The translations under genes were made by a program, and so were the position numbers. DNA of 35,319 nt from Canibacter sp052085365. Lineage in GTDB: Bacteria; Actinomycetota; Actinomycetes; Actinomycetales; Microbacteriaceae. The notes beneath the pieces were generated by a model. The model worked only from the letters and a program-made list of their open reading frames with translations. It had not been told where the DNA came from and did no database searches. The DNA is taken from contig JBQDFP010000020.1 of assembly GCA_052085365.1 (NCBI GenBank), positions 1-35,319 of the forward strand, in the 5' to 3' direction. Below are positions 23,740 through 32,380 of the stretch, in pieces (position 1 is the stretch's first letter; every line of letters begins with the position of its first letter).

Positions 23740-24660
23740 GTGAACGAGATGAGCAACCAAGAGCGTAAAGTGCTTCGAGATTTGGCACAAATGGTGCAGA
23801 CGGACTCAATCGACGAGGCTGATGAGCGCCTGCGAGACCAATTTCGTGAGATGCGTGACGAAGTGACACGGTTCCTGTTGCCCTACAAGTTCGCAATCGA
23901 AGAGATATGCACCAAGCTCAATATTCTCAAAGAAGAGTTCACAGAATTAGGCAATTACAATCCGATCGAGCATGTCTCCAGCCGCCTGAAAAGCCCCGAA
24001 AGTATTTTGGCGAAAATTGAGCGCCGTGGGCTCAGCGGCGAAATGTCTGAAATTCGCAGCAACTTAACCGATATTGCTGGTGTCCGTGTGGTGTGCAGCT
24101 TTATCACCGACGTGTACCACGTGTTTGAATTGCTCACACAGCAAGATGACATCACTGTGCTGCAAATCAAGGACTATATTGCCAACCCAAAACCCAACGG
24201 GTACCGCAGTCTGCACGTGCTGCTTGAGCTGCCAGTGTTCCTCTCAAGCGGTCCCGTCACCACAGTCGTCGAAGTGCAATTTCGTACGATCGCGATGGAC
24301 TTCTGGGCGAGTTTAGAACACAAAATTTACTACAAGTATGACCGGGAAGTGCCGACCGACCTGATTGAAGGTTTGCGTGAAGCAGCCGATTCTGCGGGCG
24401 AGTTGGACAGCCGCATGGAATGGCTGCATATCGCGATTCGGGGCGCTGACCGCGACACTCGCGTTCGCCGCTCAGCCGACTCGATGCAGGCCGTCGAAAA
24501 GTCACGCGCCCAGGCACTCGCTGAGGCGGAAGTTGAAGCCGCGCAGCAGCGGACCGCGGAAGTTGAACAGGCCGCACAGGAGGATGGCAGCAAGATTGTG
24601 AATGCTGAATTTGAAGATCCAAACGTCACAGAATCAGCTGAACAAAACCTTCGACCATAA
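23740..24660 (+). CDS. Small alarmone synthetase (RelA/SpoT-domain GTP pyrophosphokinase)
   Basis: The product has 306 residues from the GTG at 23740 (303 from ATG 23749). The synthetase domain spans about residues 45-215: VSSRLKSPESILAKIERRG, the metal-binding Asp in NLTDIAGVRVVCSF, KPNGYRSLHVLLELP, and the catalytic Glu in VVEVQFRTIAMDFWASLEHK. There is no HD hydrolase, TGS or ACT domain, so it is a small synthetase of the RelQ/YjbM type making (p)ppGpp. The last ~70 residues are Ala/Glu/Gln-rich and probably helical. It is divergent from xseA. Confidence 0.88.
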   Translation: MNEMSNQERKVLRDLAQMVQTDSIDEADERLRDQFREMRDEVTRFLLPYKFAIEEICTKLNILKEEFTELGNYNPIEHVSSRLKSPESILAKIERRGLSGEMSEIRSNLTDIAGVRVVCSFITDVYHVFELLTQQDDITVLQIKDYIANPKPNGYRSLHVLLELPVFLSSGPVTTVVEVQFRTIAMDFWASLEHKIYYKYDREVPTDLIEGLREAADSAGELDSRMEWLHIAIRGADRDTRVRRSADSMQAVEKSRAQALAEAEVEAAQQRTAEVEQAAQEDGSKIVNAEFEDPNVTESAEQNLRP

Positions 24661-24671
24661 TCGGGTGCGGT

Positions 24672-24677
24672 TAGACT
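24672..24677 (+). promoter_or_regulatory. -10 box TAGACT, leaderless GTG start of aroD
   Basis: TAGACT is followed by CGAAGGT (7 nt) and the GTG at 24685, so aroD need not depend on the alarmone synthetase transcript 24 bp upstream. Confidence 0.55.
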
Positions 24678-24684
24678 CGAAGGT

Positions 24685-25533
24685 GTGAAACCGCTGCCGT
24701 TTATCCCAGATGCCCGACCCGCGATCATTGCTCCGGTACAGGCGAGCACGTTTGAAGAGCTGCGCAACCTGGCCGACCTTGCGTCGCGTACTCCCGGAAT
24801 TGACCTGATCGAGTGGCGAGTCGACTCCTACTTGACCGGGTATGCGGGTGACGAGTCAGGGGAGCGGGAAAACAGCACGACGTCGGCAACAGGCAGCATC
24901 GTGCCCATGCTGTATGCAGACAACCTGCCGTCACGCGACGACCTCCGTGACGCGTTCCGGGTACTCAAAGCGACGAATGTTCCCGTTTTGGTGACCCTGC
25001 GCACGGCACGAGAAGGTGGCCTTGTCGCGCTCGCAGAGGTCAGCGACGGTGAACAGTCCGTTTACTCGCGCCTCATCACTGACCTGCTGTCACTCGAACC
25101 TGAGGCGATAGACATTGAGTTTGACCGTTGGGACGCTGAAGAACTTATTGGGCGAGCCCAACCCGGCGGAGCGTATGTGGTTGCATCACGGCATGACTGG
25201 GCCACTACCCCGACAGTCACGGAGATCGCACGCAGGTGCGAAGAAATGCAAAACGCTGGCGCAAATATTGCCAAGCTCGCGGTCATGCCAGGAACCCTTG
25301 ATGACACACTTGATCTGTTAGCGGGCACGCTTGCGGCGGATGATGCGCTACGAATTCCGGTCATTGGGATCGCAATGGGGCCGCTCGGTCGTGCCAGTCG
25401 CATTGTGGGACATACGTTCGGGTCCGCCGCCACCTTCGCATCCCTTGACCGCGTCTCCGCACCGGGTCAGCTTTCAGTCACGCAACTGCGTGCAATCTTG
25501 GATCAGATACCGAGCGAATACGACGAACAATAA
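24685..25533 (+). CDS. aroD: Type I 3-dehydroquinate dehydratase
   Basis: The product has 282 residues, slightly long for type I. Motifs: DLIEWRVDSYL (substrate-binding ExR), LVTLRTAREGG, the DIEFDRW strand, the catalytic His in VASRHDW, the Schiff-base Lys in NIAKLAVMPG, and IAMGPLGRASRI near the end. The enzyme dehydrates 3-dehydroquinate to 3-dehydroshikimate in aromatic biosynthesis or quinate catabolism. About 20 low-complexity residues (GDESGERENSTTSATG) are inserted after the first strand-helix unit. Many actinobacteria use type II (AroQ) for biosynthesis, so this type I enzyme may be the only one or an additional one. Confidence 0.92.
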   Translation: MKPLPFIPDARPAIIAPVQASTFEELRNLADLASRTPGIDLIEWRVDSYLTGYAGDESGERENSTTSATGSIVPMLYADNLPSRDDLRDAFRVLKATNVPVLVTLRTAREGGLVALAEVSDGEQSVYSRLITDLLSLEPEAIDIEFDRWDAEELIGRAQPGGAYVVASRHDWATTPTVTEIARRCEEMQNAGANIAKLAVMPGTLDDTLDLLAGTLAADDALRIPVIGIAMGPLGRASRIVGHTFGSAATFASLDRVSAPGQLSVTQLRAILDQIPSEYDEQ

Positions 25534-25553
25534 GCTAGTTTGTCGTTGAGATC

Positions 25554-25569
25554 CACTGCTACTGCAGTG
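25554..25569. repeat. Small hairpin at the convergent aroD / membrane protein ends
   Basis: CACTGC-TACT-GCAGTG is a perfect 6-bp stem with a 4-nt loop over the stop codon of the minus-strand gene, 20 bp after aroD. It may be a weak terminator. Confidence 0.35.
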
Positions 25570-26398
25570 ATTGAACGAGCTTCTGCAGCGTTTCAGGGTC
25601 CTGCAAGGTCTCGGGCGGAAGCGCGCTATAGACGGCGATCATGCTGATCACAAACACGGTCACGATAGCGAGAGCCCCTGCAGTCAACGGAATCCAAAAC
25701 GAGAGCTTTTTTGCGCGAATCCGTGAAATTGACCACAGCAATGCACACGCCCAGTAAGCAAGAATTACAATCGCCCCGACCGTGCTGAGCATCGGAATGA
25801 ACGAAGGCGTCGTGAAGTCATCGAGCCCGGCGGTTGATGCGAGCATCGACACCGATTTCGGTAATTCTCGCAGGCTTCCCGCGAGAATCAGGGCCCCCAT
25901 TGCTCCAACGATGAGTAACAGAATCGTCGGCACGAGGTCGCGTGGGCGCTTGCGTTTTGCGCCGCCAGCCGGATGTTGTGTGTACTGAACCGGTTGTTGC
26001 ACCGGAGGCTGCTGTCCTTGCTGCGGAGGATCTGACCGATATGGCTGTTCACCGTAGGAGCCTCGGGGCGCCGAAACTGGTGCGGCCGGCACCGACGACC
26101 CTCCTTTCGTCCCTAAATTGTGCGGGACACCACTGACGGGACCGAGGTGGTCGCGCTGTCCACCCTGGGCCGCGTGAGTGGTCGGTGACTCAGACGAGCG
26201 ATCTCCCTGCCCAGCACGAGCAGCGACAGAGGGCGGATCTTCTTGCCGTGCATCATCATGCTGCTCTGGTGGTTGCCAGTCCCAGCCCTCCGGAGCGAGC
26301 TCCCCGTACTCTGGTTGGGGCCGCTGGGAACCGGTTGCGGGCTTCGATGAGCCGTTGCTGGATTGTTCAGGGGGAGTGTGTGAGTTTGAGTCTGCCAT
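25559..26398 (-). CDS. Pro/Gln-rich membrane protein downstream of fba (DUF6264-like)
   Basis: The product has 279 residues. The first ~155 residues are hydrophilic, disordered and rich in Pro, Gln, Ser and Gly, with a PEYGELAPEGWDWQPPEQ stretch. A basic KRKRPRD then leads into three membrane helices (LVPTILLLIVGAMGALILAG, then FIPMLSTVGAIVILAYWACA, then a segment ending FVISMIAVYSA). The GWxWxPP type of element followed by a small helical membrane domain recalls DUF6264-like proteins of Microbacteriaceae; this assignment is from memory. The ATG directly follows the fba stop (TAAATG), suggesting translational coupling. Function is unknown. Confidence 0.65.
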   Translation of the reverse strand: MADSNSHTPPEQSSNGSSKPATGSQRPQPEYGELAPEGWDWQPPEQHDDARQEDPPSVAARAGQGDRSSESPTTHAAQGGQRDHLGPVSGVPHNLGTKGGSSVPAAPVSAPRGSYGEQPYRSDPPQQGQQPPVQQPVQYTQHPAGGAKRKRPRDLVPTILLLIVGAMGALILAGSLRELPKSVSMLASTAGLDDFTTPSFIPMLSTVGAIVILAYWACALLWSISRIRAKKLSFWIPLTAGALAIVTVFVISMIAVYSALPPETLQDPETLQKLVQSLQ

Positions 26399-27427
26399 TT
26401 ATGCGCTTATTGAGTTTCCGTAGGACCCGAGCTGACGTGCGGCTTCAACGACGCGTGCTGCCATCGCAGTTTCGGCCTTCTTGCCCCACGCACGCGGGTC
26501 ATACTGTTTCTTGTTGCCAACTTCACCGTCAATTTTGAGGATGCCTTCATAACCGGAGAACATCGAATCGGCGATATTGCGGGTGAACGCGTACTGCGTG
26601 TCAGTATCAATATTCATTTTGATGACACCGTTACGTACGGCTTCAGCAATTTCTTCTTCTGACGAGCCTGATCCGCCGTGGAACACGAGGTCGAGCGGTT
26701 TCGGACCGTGTCCAAACTTTTCGGTGAGACCGTCTTGAATGTCTTTCAAAATCTCGGGACGCAGCTTCACATTGCCGGGCTTGTAGACACCGTGCACGTT
26801 ACCGAACGTGAGGGCGGTCAAATAGCGACCGTTTTCGCCGAGGCCGAGCGCCTCAACGGTCTGTATCGCGTCATCGAGCGTGGAATACAGTTTGTCATTA
26901 ATTTCGTGGCTGACACCGTCTTCTTCGCCGCCAACAACACCGATCTCTACTTCGAGAATAATGTCGAGTGCGGACGCGAGCGCGAGCAGCTCTTTGGCGA
27001 TTTCGAGGTTTTCCTCCAGTGGCACTGCTGAACCGTCCCACATATGTGACTGGAAGTAGGGCGTGCCGCCCTCAGCGACACGCTGTTTGCTTGCCTCGAG
27101 CAGTGGACGAACGAAACCATCAAGCGCATCTTTCGGGCAATGATCGGTCTGCAGCGCGACAGTGACGGGGTAAGCTTTCGCGACCTCTTCAGCAAGCTTT
27201 GCGAATGCGATTGCGCCGCCAGCTCGGTTTTTTACCGTGTGGCCAGCAAAATAGTCTGCTCCACCGGTGCTGACCTGGATGATACCGTCGGACCCTGCTT
27301 CAGTGAGACCCTGGAGCGCTGCGTTCAGAGTTTGCGAGCTTGAGACGTTAATCGCGGGGAATGCAAACGAATTATTCTTGGCCTTGTCGAGCATTTCACG
27401 ATACTGGTCCGAAGATGCAACGGGCAT
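26399..27427 (-). CDS. fba: Class II fructose-bisphosphate aldolase
   Basis: The product has 342 residues, consistent with class IIA. Seen: FAFPAINVSSSQT, the catalytic and metal region VALQTDHCPKD, SHMWDGSAVPLEEN, the zinc His in FGNVHGVYKPGNVKL and in LVFHGGSGSSEEE, and the phosphate-binding VIKMNIDTDTQYAFT. It cleaves fructose-1,6-bisphosphate to DHAP and glyceraldehyde-3-P and runs in reverse in gluconeogenesis. AAAAGGAG lies 6 nt before the ATG. A TAGACT box at 27468-27463 predicts a leader of about 29 nt. It is divergent from glpX. Confidence 0.96.
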   Translation of the reverse strand: MPVASSDQYREMLDKAKNNSFAFPAINVSSSQTLNAALQGLTEAGSDGIIQVSTGGADYFAGHTVKNRAGGAIAFAKLAEEVAKAYPVTVALQTDHCPKDALDGFVRPLLEASKQRVAEGGTPYFQSHMWDGSAVPLEENLEIAKELLALASALDIILEVEIGVVGGEEDGVSHEINDKLYSTLDDAIQTVEALGLGENGRYLTALTFGNVHGVYKPGNVKLRPEILKDIQDGLTEKFGHGPKPLDLVFHGGSGSSEEEIAEAVRNGVIKMNIDTDTQYAFTRNIADSMFSGYEGILKIDGEVGNKKQYDPRAWGKKAETAMAARVVEAARQLGSYGNSISA

Positions 27428-27575
27428 TGTGGCTCCTTTTGGTTCGGTAGCTGGTTTCTTTCAGTCTAGTCAGGGGTCGCTGGCTTTTGTCTCCTATTCA
27501 CGGACCTAAAAGCGATTTCAGAGAGTAGGCTAATTTGGGAAACTTCGTTACTCACCAACAGGGAGCCATTTCGCT
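27428..27575. promoter_or_regulatory. Divergent fba-glpX promoter region
   Basis: The 148-bp gap carries TAGACT for fba (minus strand, 27468-27463, predicted leader ~29 nt) and TAGGCT for glpX (27526-27531, predicted leader ~38 nt). About 60 bp separate the boxes, enough for a shared regulator. No clear palindrome was found between them. Confidence 0.6.
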
Positions 27576-28559
27576 ATGACCGACACCACGCCACTTCGAA
27601 CCTGGCAGCCTGACCGTAACCTCGGCATGGAGCTCGTTCGTGCGACTGAGGCTGCGGCCATTCGAGCGACGCCGCTTGTTGGACGAGGTGAGAAGAACGA
27701 AGCTGACGGTGCGGCAGTTGATGCGATGCGTGGATTCCTCTCGACCGTCTCCATGAGCGGCACCGTGGTGATTGGTGAGGGCGAGAAAGACGAAGCGCCA
27801 ATGCTGTACAACGGGGAACGGGTCGGCAACGGTATGGGAGCCGAATGTGATGTTGCGGTAGACCCTATCGACGGAACTCGTTTGACCGCTGATGGCCGTC
27901 CGGGTGCGCTTTCAGTAATCGCTGTCGCTGACCGTGGCAGCATGTATGACCCAAGCGCCGTGTTCTATATGGAGAAGCTCGTGTGCGGCCCGGAAGGAGT
28001 GGGGGTTGTCGATCTGCGCAAGCCCATGGCCGAGAACGTGCGGGCACTGGCACGAGTGAAGAAAGTCGACGTCTCAAACATTAATGTGGCGGTTCTTGAC
28101 CGACCACGTCACGACGAACTGATTGCTGAAATCCGTGAAGCCGGTGCAGGTGTACGACTCATTTTGGACGGTGACGTTGCCGGCGGTGTGAACGCTGCAC
28201 GTTTTGATTCACCAATTGATATGTGTGTCGGGATCGGCGGCACTCCCGAAGGTATTATTACCGCTTGCGCGATTAAAGCACTCGGTGGGGTGCTTCAGGG
28301 ACGCCTCTGGCCAACAGATGACGAGGAACGTCAAAAAGCGTTGGACGCAGGACTTGAACTCGACACCGTGCTCACTCAGGACGATCTCGTCAAGAGCGAC
28401 AACACGTATTTTGTTGCCACGGGTATTACCCCGTCAGATTTCGTTGACGGAGTGAAACGCCGCGGACCGTTTGTTCGAGCTGAGAGCGTCGTAATGCGTT
28501 CTCACTCAGGCACTATTCGCCACATTGTGTCTGACATGCTTGCCGATCGCTGGTCCTAA
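27576..28559 (+). CDS. glpX: Class II fructose-1,6-bisphosphatase
   Basis: The product has 327 residues, a full-length GlpX-type phosphatase. Seen: ELVRATEAAAIRATPLVGRG at the N-terminus, the metal site GEKNEADGAAVDAMR, IGEGEKDEAPML, the catalytic VDPIDGTRLTADGRPGA and GIGGTPEGIITACAIKALGG. It hydrolyses fructose-1,6-bisphosphate in gluconeogenesis. In many actinobacteria it is the only FBPase. GGGAG lies about 10 nt before the ATG. Its 3' end lies 6 bp from the convergent rmuC stop. Confidence 0.96.
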   Translation: MTDTTPLRTWQPDRNLGMELVRATEAAAIRATPLVGRGEKNEADGAAVDAMRGFLSTVSMSGTVVIGEGEKDEAPMLYNGERVGNGMGAECDVAVDPIDGTRLTADGRPGALSVIAVADRGSMYDPSAVFYMEKLVCGPEGVGVVDLRKPMAENVRALARVKKVDVSNINVAVLDRPRHDELIAEIREAGAGVRLILDGDVAGGVNAARFDSPIDMCVGIGGTPEGIITACAIKALGGVLQGRLWPTDDEERQKALDAGLELDTVLTQDDLVKSDNTYFVATGITPSDFVDGVKRRGPFVRAESVVMRSHSGTIRHIVSDMLADRWS

Positions 28560-28565
28560 CACGTA

Positions 28566-29888
28566 TTACTCTTCGACAGGATGAGAGCCTTCGTCTGCGG
28601 CCGGGTTGGCGACGTCACCCGAAACCGTAGATTCGGGTGACGTGAGTTCGGGCGCGGTAAGTGGTCGAATGCTTTCGTCGACCACCCGCGGTGTCTGAAT
28701 GAGATCATCAGAGTTGAGCTCGCCAATCTTTCTGGCGCTTGAGAGAACGTTACGTTCAATAGAGCCCACGAATGCGTTGTAATGCTTGACGTTCTGCGTG
28801 AGGCTTGAACCGAGACGGTCGAGGTGTGCTGCGGCCGTACCGAGACGTTTATGAAGCTCACGACTATATGTGAAAAGTTTTTGTGCTTCGTTCGAGAGTG
28901 ACTCTTGCTGCCAGGTGTGTGCGACTGCTTTCAGCACTGCCCAGAGAGTGGTCGGCGACGTGAGAGCGACACCGTTGGAATAGGCGAAATCTAGAATCGT
29001 CGGGTCGGCCTCAAGCGCAGCAGCAAGCAGAGGCTCGCTCGGCACAAAGGCGATCACCAACTGCGGTGAATTCCCCAGAGCCGCCGGATAGTCCCGTGCT
29101 GCAAGCTCAGTGATGTGGCTACGTAGCGACTTCGCATGCTCTTTCAAAAGCGCGTTTCGCCGTGCCACAGACGCATCATCACTGGCTTTGGCTTGTTCCG
29201 CCTCGAGGAACTTAGTGAACGGAACTTTCGCGTCAACTGCAAGATACTTGTGTCCCGGAAGATGCACCACCAGGTCGGGTCGAGCCTTGCGTTCAAGTCC
29301 GGCATATTCTGCCTGTTCAGTGAAATCAAGGTGCGCGACCATACCGGACGCTTCAACGACCCGACGCAGCTGCATTTCACCCCACTGGCCCCGTGTATTA
29401 CCGCTTCGCAACGCAGCAGCGAGAGATTCAGCGGTGCCACGCAGGCGCTCTTCTGACTGAGCGGCAGTACGGAGCTGTTGGGTGAGTTCACCATGCTGAG
29501 TCGACCGCTGCTGTTCGAGCTCTTGCAGTGTCTTTTCAAGCTTGCCGAGACTGTCTTTCATGGGGGCCATGTGACGCAGCAGAGACTGCGTCTCAGCGTC
29601 ACGTGATTGCTTTTCTCGCTCATTGGCCTGAATTTGCGCAATCTGACGTTCTAAACCTTCTGAGCGGCTAAGTGCCGCGGCGAGGTCTTCACGAATTTCA
29701 CGCGTGTCAGCTTCGGCGTCTAACCGTGCCTGCTGAACAGCTAACTGCTGTTCACGCTCGTGCTGGTGAGCGCGCTCACGCGCAGCGCGAATCGAATTCC
29801 TTCGAGTGACCATCGCGCCGGCAAAATACCCGATCGCAAGACTGACGATGCACACGAAAACTGTCAGCAAGACTGTAAAAGGGGCCAT
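28566..29888 (-). CDS. rmuC: DNA recombination protein RmuC family
   Basis: The product has 440 residues. It begins with a membrane anchor (FTVLLTVFVCIVSLAIGYFAG), then a coiled coil of about 110 residues rich in Gln, Glu and Arg. The RmuC core has TRGQWGEMQLRRVVEASGM, RPDLVVHLPGHKYLAVDAKV (a PD-(D/E)xK-like site) and LVIAFVPSEPLLAAALEADP. RmuC proteins are nuclease-like membrane-tethered factors limiting inversions at repeats. The ATG at 29888 has no strong SD. The tail encodes a low-complexity stretch that contains a perfect 12-bp hairpin. Confidence 0.93.
   Translation of the reverse strand: MAPFTVLLTVFVCIVSLAIGYFAGAMVTRRNSIRAARERAHQHEREQQLAVQQARLDAEADTREIREDLAAALSRSEGLERQIAQIQANEREKQSRDAETQSLLRHMAPMKDSLGKLEKTLQELEQQRSTQHGELTQQLRTAAQSEERLRGTAESLAAALRSGNTRGQWGEMQLRRVVEASGMVAHLDFTEQAEYAGLERKARPDLVVHLPGHKYLAVDAKVPFTKFLEAEQAKASDDASVARRNALLKEHAKSLRSHITELAARDYPAALGNSPQLVIAFVPSEPLLAAALEADPTILDFAYSNGVALTSPTTLWAVLKAVAHTWQQESLSNEAQKLFTYSRELHKRLGTAAAHLDRLGSSLTQNVKHYNAFVGSIERNVLSSARKIGELNSDDLIQTPRVVDESIRPLTAPELTSPESTVSGDVANPAADEGSHPVEE
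28612..28643. terminator. Strong hairpin in the rmuC 3' end, downstream of glpX
   Basis: ACGTCACCCGAA and TTCGGGTGACGT are a perfect 12-bp inverted repeat with an 8-nt loop, inside the rmuC tail and 53 bp after the glpX stop. No T tract follows on the plus strand. It could end or stabilise glpX mRNA. Confidence 0.5.
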
Positions 29889-29946
29889 GGTTCTAGCCTG
29901 TCACGATCCACCGACAATTCTTGGTGAAATGCGATGCTTGCCGCAG

Positions 29947-30531
29947 TTACAGCTTGAGAGGAATAGCCTTCAGAATTGCTAAACGAAGCTTCGTCAGTTT
30001 CGCGAGTTCGGTGACAGACGTCGCCTTATGTCGGGCTGCCGCATCAATAATTATTGCAGCGCATGCCTCACTGTCGGCAAGCGCCTCGTGATGTTGGAAA
30101 TCTGTAAACCCCGCGGCGGCCGCTGCTTTCGGGAGCCGGTACGAGTCGAGATCGTAGGTTTTACGAGCAACTTTCACGCTGCACAGATATTGCAGTTTTG
30201 GTGTCGGAGACACTGACACGTGGCAGGCGCCCGCAATGACGCCCATGTCGAACTGCGCGTTATGTGCCACTGTGATGTCGCCATCAATAAAATCAACCAA
30301 TCGCGACAGCTGCTCGGCCCACGCGGGTGCGCCCACAACATCCTCGGCGCGGATGCCGTGAATCCTGGTGTTAAAGGGCAGAAATTCCGCGTGTTCGTGC
30401 GGTGGCTGTATCAACCAAGAGGCACGTTCAACGATACGTCCGTCTCGTACTTTTACGAGACCTACGGAACACGCTGACGAGGCGTGGCCGTTCGCGGTTT
30501 CAAAATCAATTGCGGTGAAGTCTATCGGCAC
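29947..30531 (-). CDS. DEDDh-family 3'-5' exonuclease
   Basis: The product has 194 residues: one DnaQ-like exonuclease domain of about 170 residues. Exo I is FTAIDFETANG (D9, E11), Exo II contains VAHNAQFDMGV, and Exo III is HEALADSEAC with the His of the DEDDh type. It resembles the stand-alone epsilon-like exonucleases of actinobacteria rather than a polymerase III subunit tied to dnaE. It degrades single-stranded DNA or RNA 3' to 5'. The GTG start has GGGAAG about 8 nt upstream. It follows the response regulator by 32 bp and may be transcribed with it. Confidence 0.9.
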   Translation of the reverse strand: MPIDFTAIDFETANGHASSACSVGLVKVRDGRIVERASWLIQPPHEHAEFLPFNTRIHGIRAEDVVGAPAWAEQLSRLVDFIDGDITVAHNAQFDMGVIAGACHVSVSPTPKLQYLCSVKVARKTYDLDSYRLPKAAAAAGFTDFQHHEALADSEACAAIIIDAAARHKATSVTELAKLTKLRLAILKAIPLKL

Positions 30532-30563
30532 TCAAAGATCTTCCCACACACGACTGACAAGGG

Positions 30564-31178
30564 TTACAGCCAGCCGTTCTCTTCGGCGTCACGCACGGCA
30601 GCGTGCCGATTTGAGGCCCCGGTTTTTCGAATAACGGCAGAGAGGTGGTTACGAACTGTGCCGGCAGAAAGCGAGAGTTTCGTTGCAATATCTCGCACAT
30701 TCGTGCCGTGCAACGCTTCTCGGCACACTTCGACTTCTCGCTGGGTGAGCGGGTTCTCCGGAGTGAACAATGACTGCTCAGCAAGAGATGGATCCACGAC
30801 TCGTAGCCCTTGATTCACCCGGCGAATTGCCTCAGCAAGCTGGGCCGGCGGGGTGTCTTTGACAACGAACCCTTGAGCGCCAGCGGCAAGCGCGCGTTTC
30901 AAATATCCCGGGCGGCCAAAGGTTGTGACAATAAGTGATCTGACTGTCGGGGCATGCACACGTAATGCTTCGGCGGCTTCAATACCGGTGAGTCCTGGCA
31001 TTTCAATATCAAGTAGCGCAACGTCCACCTCATGTGTGAGCGCTGCCTCCACCACGCGGTCACCAGATCCAACATCGGCAACCACGTCAATGTCTGGTTC
31101 TGCATCAAGTAATGCGGCCAGCGCGCCCCGCACGAGCTGTTGGTCATCAGCAATGAGAATGCGAATGGACTCAGTCAT
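30564..31178 (-). CDS. NarL/DesR-type response regulator
   Basis: The product has 204 residues. The receiver domain covers residues 1-120 with acidic pocket D11/D12, the phosphoacceptor D57 in VALLDIEMPGLTG and the Thr/Lys region IVTTFGRPGYLKRAL and VVKDTPP. The LuxR-type helix-turn-helix follows: LTQREVEVCREALHG, then VRDIATKLSLSAGTVRNHLS. It would bind DNA as a dimer after phosphorylation by the upstream kinase. Its ATG overlaps the kinase TGA stop (ATGA). The likely targets include its own operon. Confidence 0.94.
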   Translation of the reverse strand: MTESIRILIADDQQLVRGALAALLDAEPDIDVVADVGSGDRVVEAALTHEVDVALLDIEMPGLTGIEAAEALRVHAPTVRSLIVTTFGRPGYLKRALAAGAQGFVVKDTPPAQLAEAIRRVNQGLRVVDPSLAEQSLFTPENPLTQREVEVCREALHGTNVRDIATKLSLSAGTVRNHLSAVIRKTGASNRHAAVRDAEENGWL

Positions 31179-32380
31179 GACTGGCTACCCTGTGCAGGGT
31201 TGTAATCGTGTTTGATCGTGTTGTGTTCGACCCTTGTGTGTTCCATCGGTTCGATGTCTCCGCTCATGCTGAGAAACACGCTCGTGCCATGGTTTTCGCG
31301 GGAGTGAATAATGAGTGTGCCGCCCGACTCTTCGACGCGGTTTTGGAGTCCGATGAGACCCCCGCCGTATTCACCGTCCCAGCCTGAGCCATCATCAACA
31401 ATGTGCAGCTTTTCCGGGGTCATGTGCACGCTGCAGTGTTTCGCGTTTGAGTGTCGAACGATATTTGTTATTGCTTCTCGAAGAACCCACGAATACAGGT
31501 GTGCATTGTTGCCTGCGGTCATCTGTGCCGCGTCTGCATCGGGTAGGTCAGCGAGAATTCCGGCGGTGTCGAGTGCTCGACCGGCCGCAAGTACTTCGCC
31601 AGCAAAATTGGGTCGGTTGAGTCTGGTCACGGTTGAACGTACTTCAGCGAGTGCTGTGCGCGAGAGTCCAGAGATTTCTTGCAGTTCCCGTTTGGCTGTG
31701 CTTGGGTCGCGCTCGACGACTTTATGTGCGAGCTCTGCTTTGAGGTTGATCACCGTGAGTGAATGGCCGAGCAGGTCGTGCACATCCCGTGCAATGTTCT
31801 CGCGCTCTTTTGACACGAGGAGCTTCTTCGTGAGGTTCTCTCGATTTTCAGCAATTTGTGACGCTACCGCGATTGACGTAATCAGGATTGCGCTGCCGCC
31901 ACTGACTGAACTGAATATGAACCGTAGCATTTGGTCGTCGAACAGGGCCAGAGTGAGCACAATGGCGATAATCGTGGTGGCCGCTGCTAACGCAATACCC
32001 CATCTCAGGGGGAGCGGGAATACAAAGAGAGCGACAAGCCAGGGACTGTACGAAACAGTGAACGGCCCAATGAGGATCGATGTCGACACGATCAATACGA
32101 TGCACGCGACCATCCACCATGCGACCACATCTTTTCGTCCTGCCTGGCTGAGCGACGCATGATAGCCGAAGCCCACGATGTAGACGGTCGCAAAGACGAT
32201 GTTGATCACAACAAAAATGACTTTTGCCGTGAGGGAGACATCACTGGTTAATGTCGAGACGAGCGGGAAAGCCAGCATCAGAAGCCAGACGCCAGCATAC
32301 ACGGCGTCTAGGGCACGGAATTCGATCCGCTGCGCTAAACGCTCGACATGTTGCGAGTCTTCAAAAGCCTCTGATTTCAC
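31175..32380 (-). CDS. DesK-type sensor histidine kinase
   Basis: The product has 401 residues from the GTG at 32380. About five or six membrane helices span residues ~35-170 without a sizeable extracytoplasmic domain, as in intramembrane-sensing kinases. The HisKA_3 dimerisation domain has the phosphoacceptor His in RENIARDVHDLLGHSLTVIN. The ATPase domain has LREAITNIVRHSNA (N box), DDGSGWDG and GGGLIGLQNRVEESGG. The GTG overlaps the permease TGA (GTGA) with GAAGGG 6 nt upstream; a longer frame to 32467 would run inside the permease gene. Sensing membrane state or an antimicrobial is the usual role. Confidence 0.92.
   Translation of the reverse strand: MKSEAFEDSQHVERLAQRIEFRALDAVYAGVWLLMLAFPLVSTLTSDVSLTAKVIFVVINIVFATVYIVGFGYHASLSQAGRKDVVAWWMVACIVLIVSTSILIGPFTVSYSPWLVALFVFPLPLRWGIALAAATTIIAIVLTLALFDDQMLRFIFSSVSGGSAILITSIAVASQIAENRENLTKKLLVSKERENIARDVHDLLGHSLTVINLKAELAHKVVERDPSTAKRELQEISGLSRTALAEVRSTVTRLNRPNFAGEVLAAGRALDTAGILADLPDADAAQMTAGNNAHLYSWVLREAITNIVRHSNAKHCSVHMTPEKLHIVDDGSGWDGEYGGGLIGLQNRVEESGGTLIIHSRENHGTSVFLSMSGDIEPMEHTRVEHNTIKHDYNPAQGSQS

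Noticed and set aside
31311..32162. Plus-strand open frame of 283 codons antisense to the histidine kinase
   Set aside because: The kinase motifs on the minus strand are unambiguous; the antisense product shows no domain.
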